Below are positions 5,326 to 5,334 of a DNA stretch of 5,334 nucleotides, one piece after another. The position numbers and the translations under genes are program-made. This stretch comes from Desulfotomaculum sp. (GTDB lineage: Bacteria; Bacillota; Desulfotomaculia; Desulfotomaculales; Desulfohalotomaculaceae), in contig JAJOKN010000028.1 of assembly GCA_021129815.1 (NCBI GenBank), positions 1-5,334 of the forward strand. The letters run 5' to 3'. The notes under the pieces are model-generated. The model saw nothing but the letters and a program-made list of their open reading frames with translations, was not told the origin of the DNA and made no database searches. How positions within the stretch are numbered: position 1 is the stretch's first letter; each line of letters starts with the position of its first letter.

Positions 5326-5334
5326 CCCCTCCCT
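5326..5334 (-). promoter_or_regulatory. Ribosome-binding site deciding the TTG start of divIC
   Basis: AGGGAGGGG on the minus strand lies 6 nt before TTG at 5317-5319. It supports initiation at this non-ATG codon rather than at the ATG thirteen codons downstream. The promoter lies beyond the right edge of the window. Confidence 0.7.

Overview
The window is AT-rich, roughly one third G+C, with strong Shine-Dalgarno sequences and TTG as well as ATG starts. It carries a DivIC/FtsB-type division protein and, at its left edge, the 5' end of a cytochrome bd oxidase gene. Together these suggest a low-GC Firmicute of the clostridial type, probably anaerobic but oxygen-exposed. This is inference; no rRNA or other taxonomic marker is present.

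Layout from left to right: (a) 1-378 is gene-free apart from a fragment. On the minus strand it carries the leader of cydA, whose coding region begins exactly at the left edge. The leader plus the first 23 codons of cydA are tandemly duplicated, which leaves a 26-codon upstream ORF at 46-126. (b) 379-3456, minus: sbcC, the large SMC-like ATPase subunit of the SbcCD nuclease, with no sbcD beside it. (c) 3491-3522: a minus-strand intrinsic terminator. (d) 3537-3875, minus: a small thioredoxin-fold protein whose frame is interrupted at codon 21 by TGA. A stem-loop with a GGUU apical loop begins 11 nt after the TGA, at the spacing expected of a bacterial SECIS, so I read the TGA as selenocysteine. 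An ORF caller that treats TGA as stop would keep only the C-terminal 67 residues. (e) 3876-4039: a divergent intergenic region with a good minus-strand promoter, a plus-strand -10 and several interlocking inverted repeats. (f) 4040-4939, plus: a membrane protein with an FtsH-type (M41) zinc-protease domain but no AAA+ ATPase domain. (g) 4936-5319, minus: a DivIC/FtsB-like septum protein that overlaps the protease gene tail to tail by 4 bp.

The genes do not form one operon. The shared theme at two of the loci is redox and oxygen: cytochrome bd oxidase off the left edge, and a probable selenium-dependent thiol oxidoreductase transcribed from a promoter covered by inverted repeats. The most valuable observations are the uncalled selenoprotein with its SECIS, the duplicated cydA 5' end, and the ATPase-free M41 protease.
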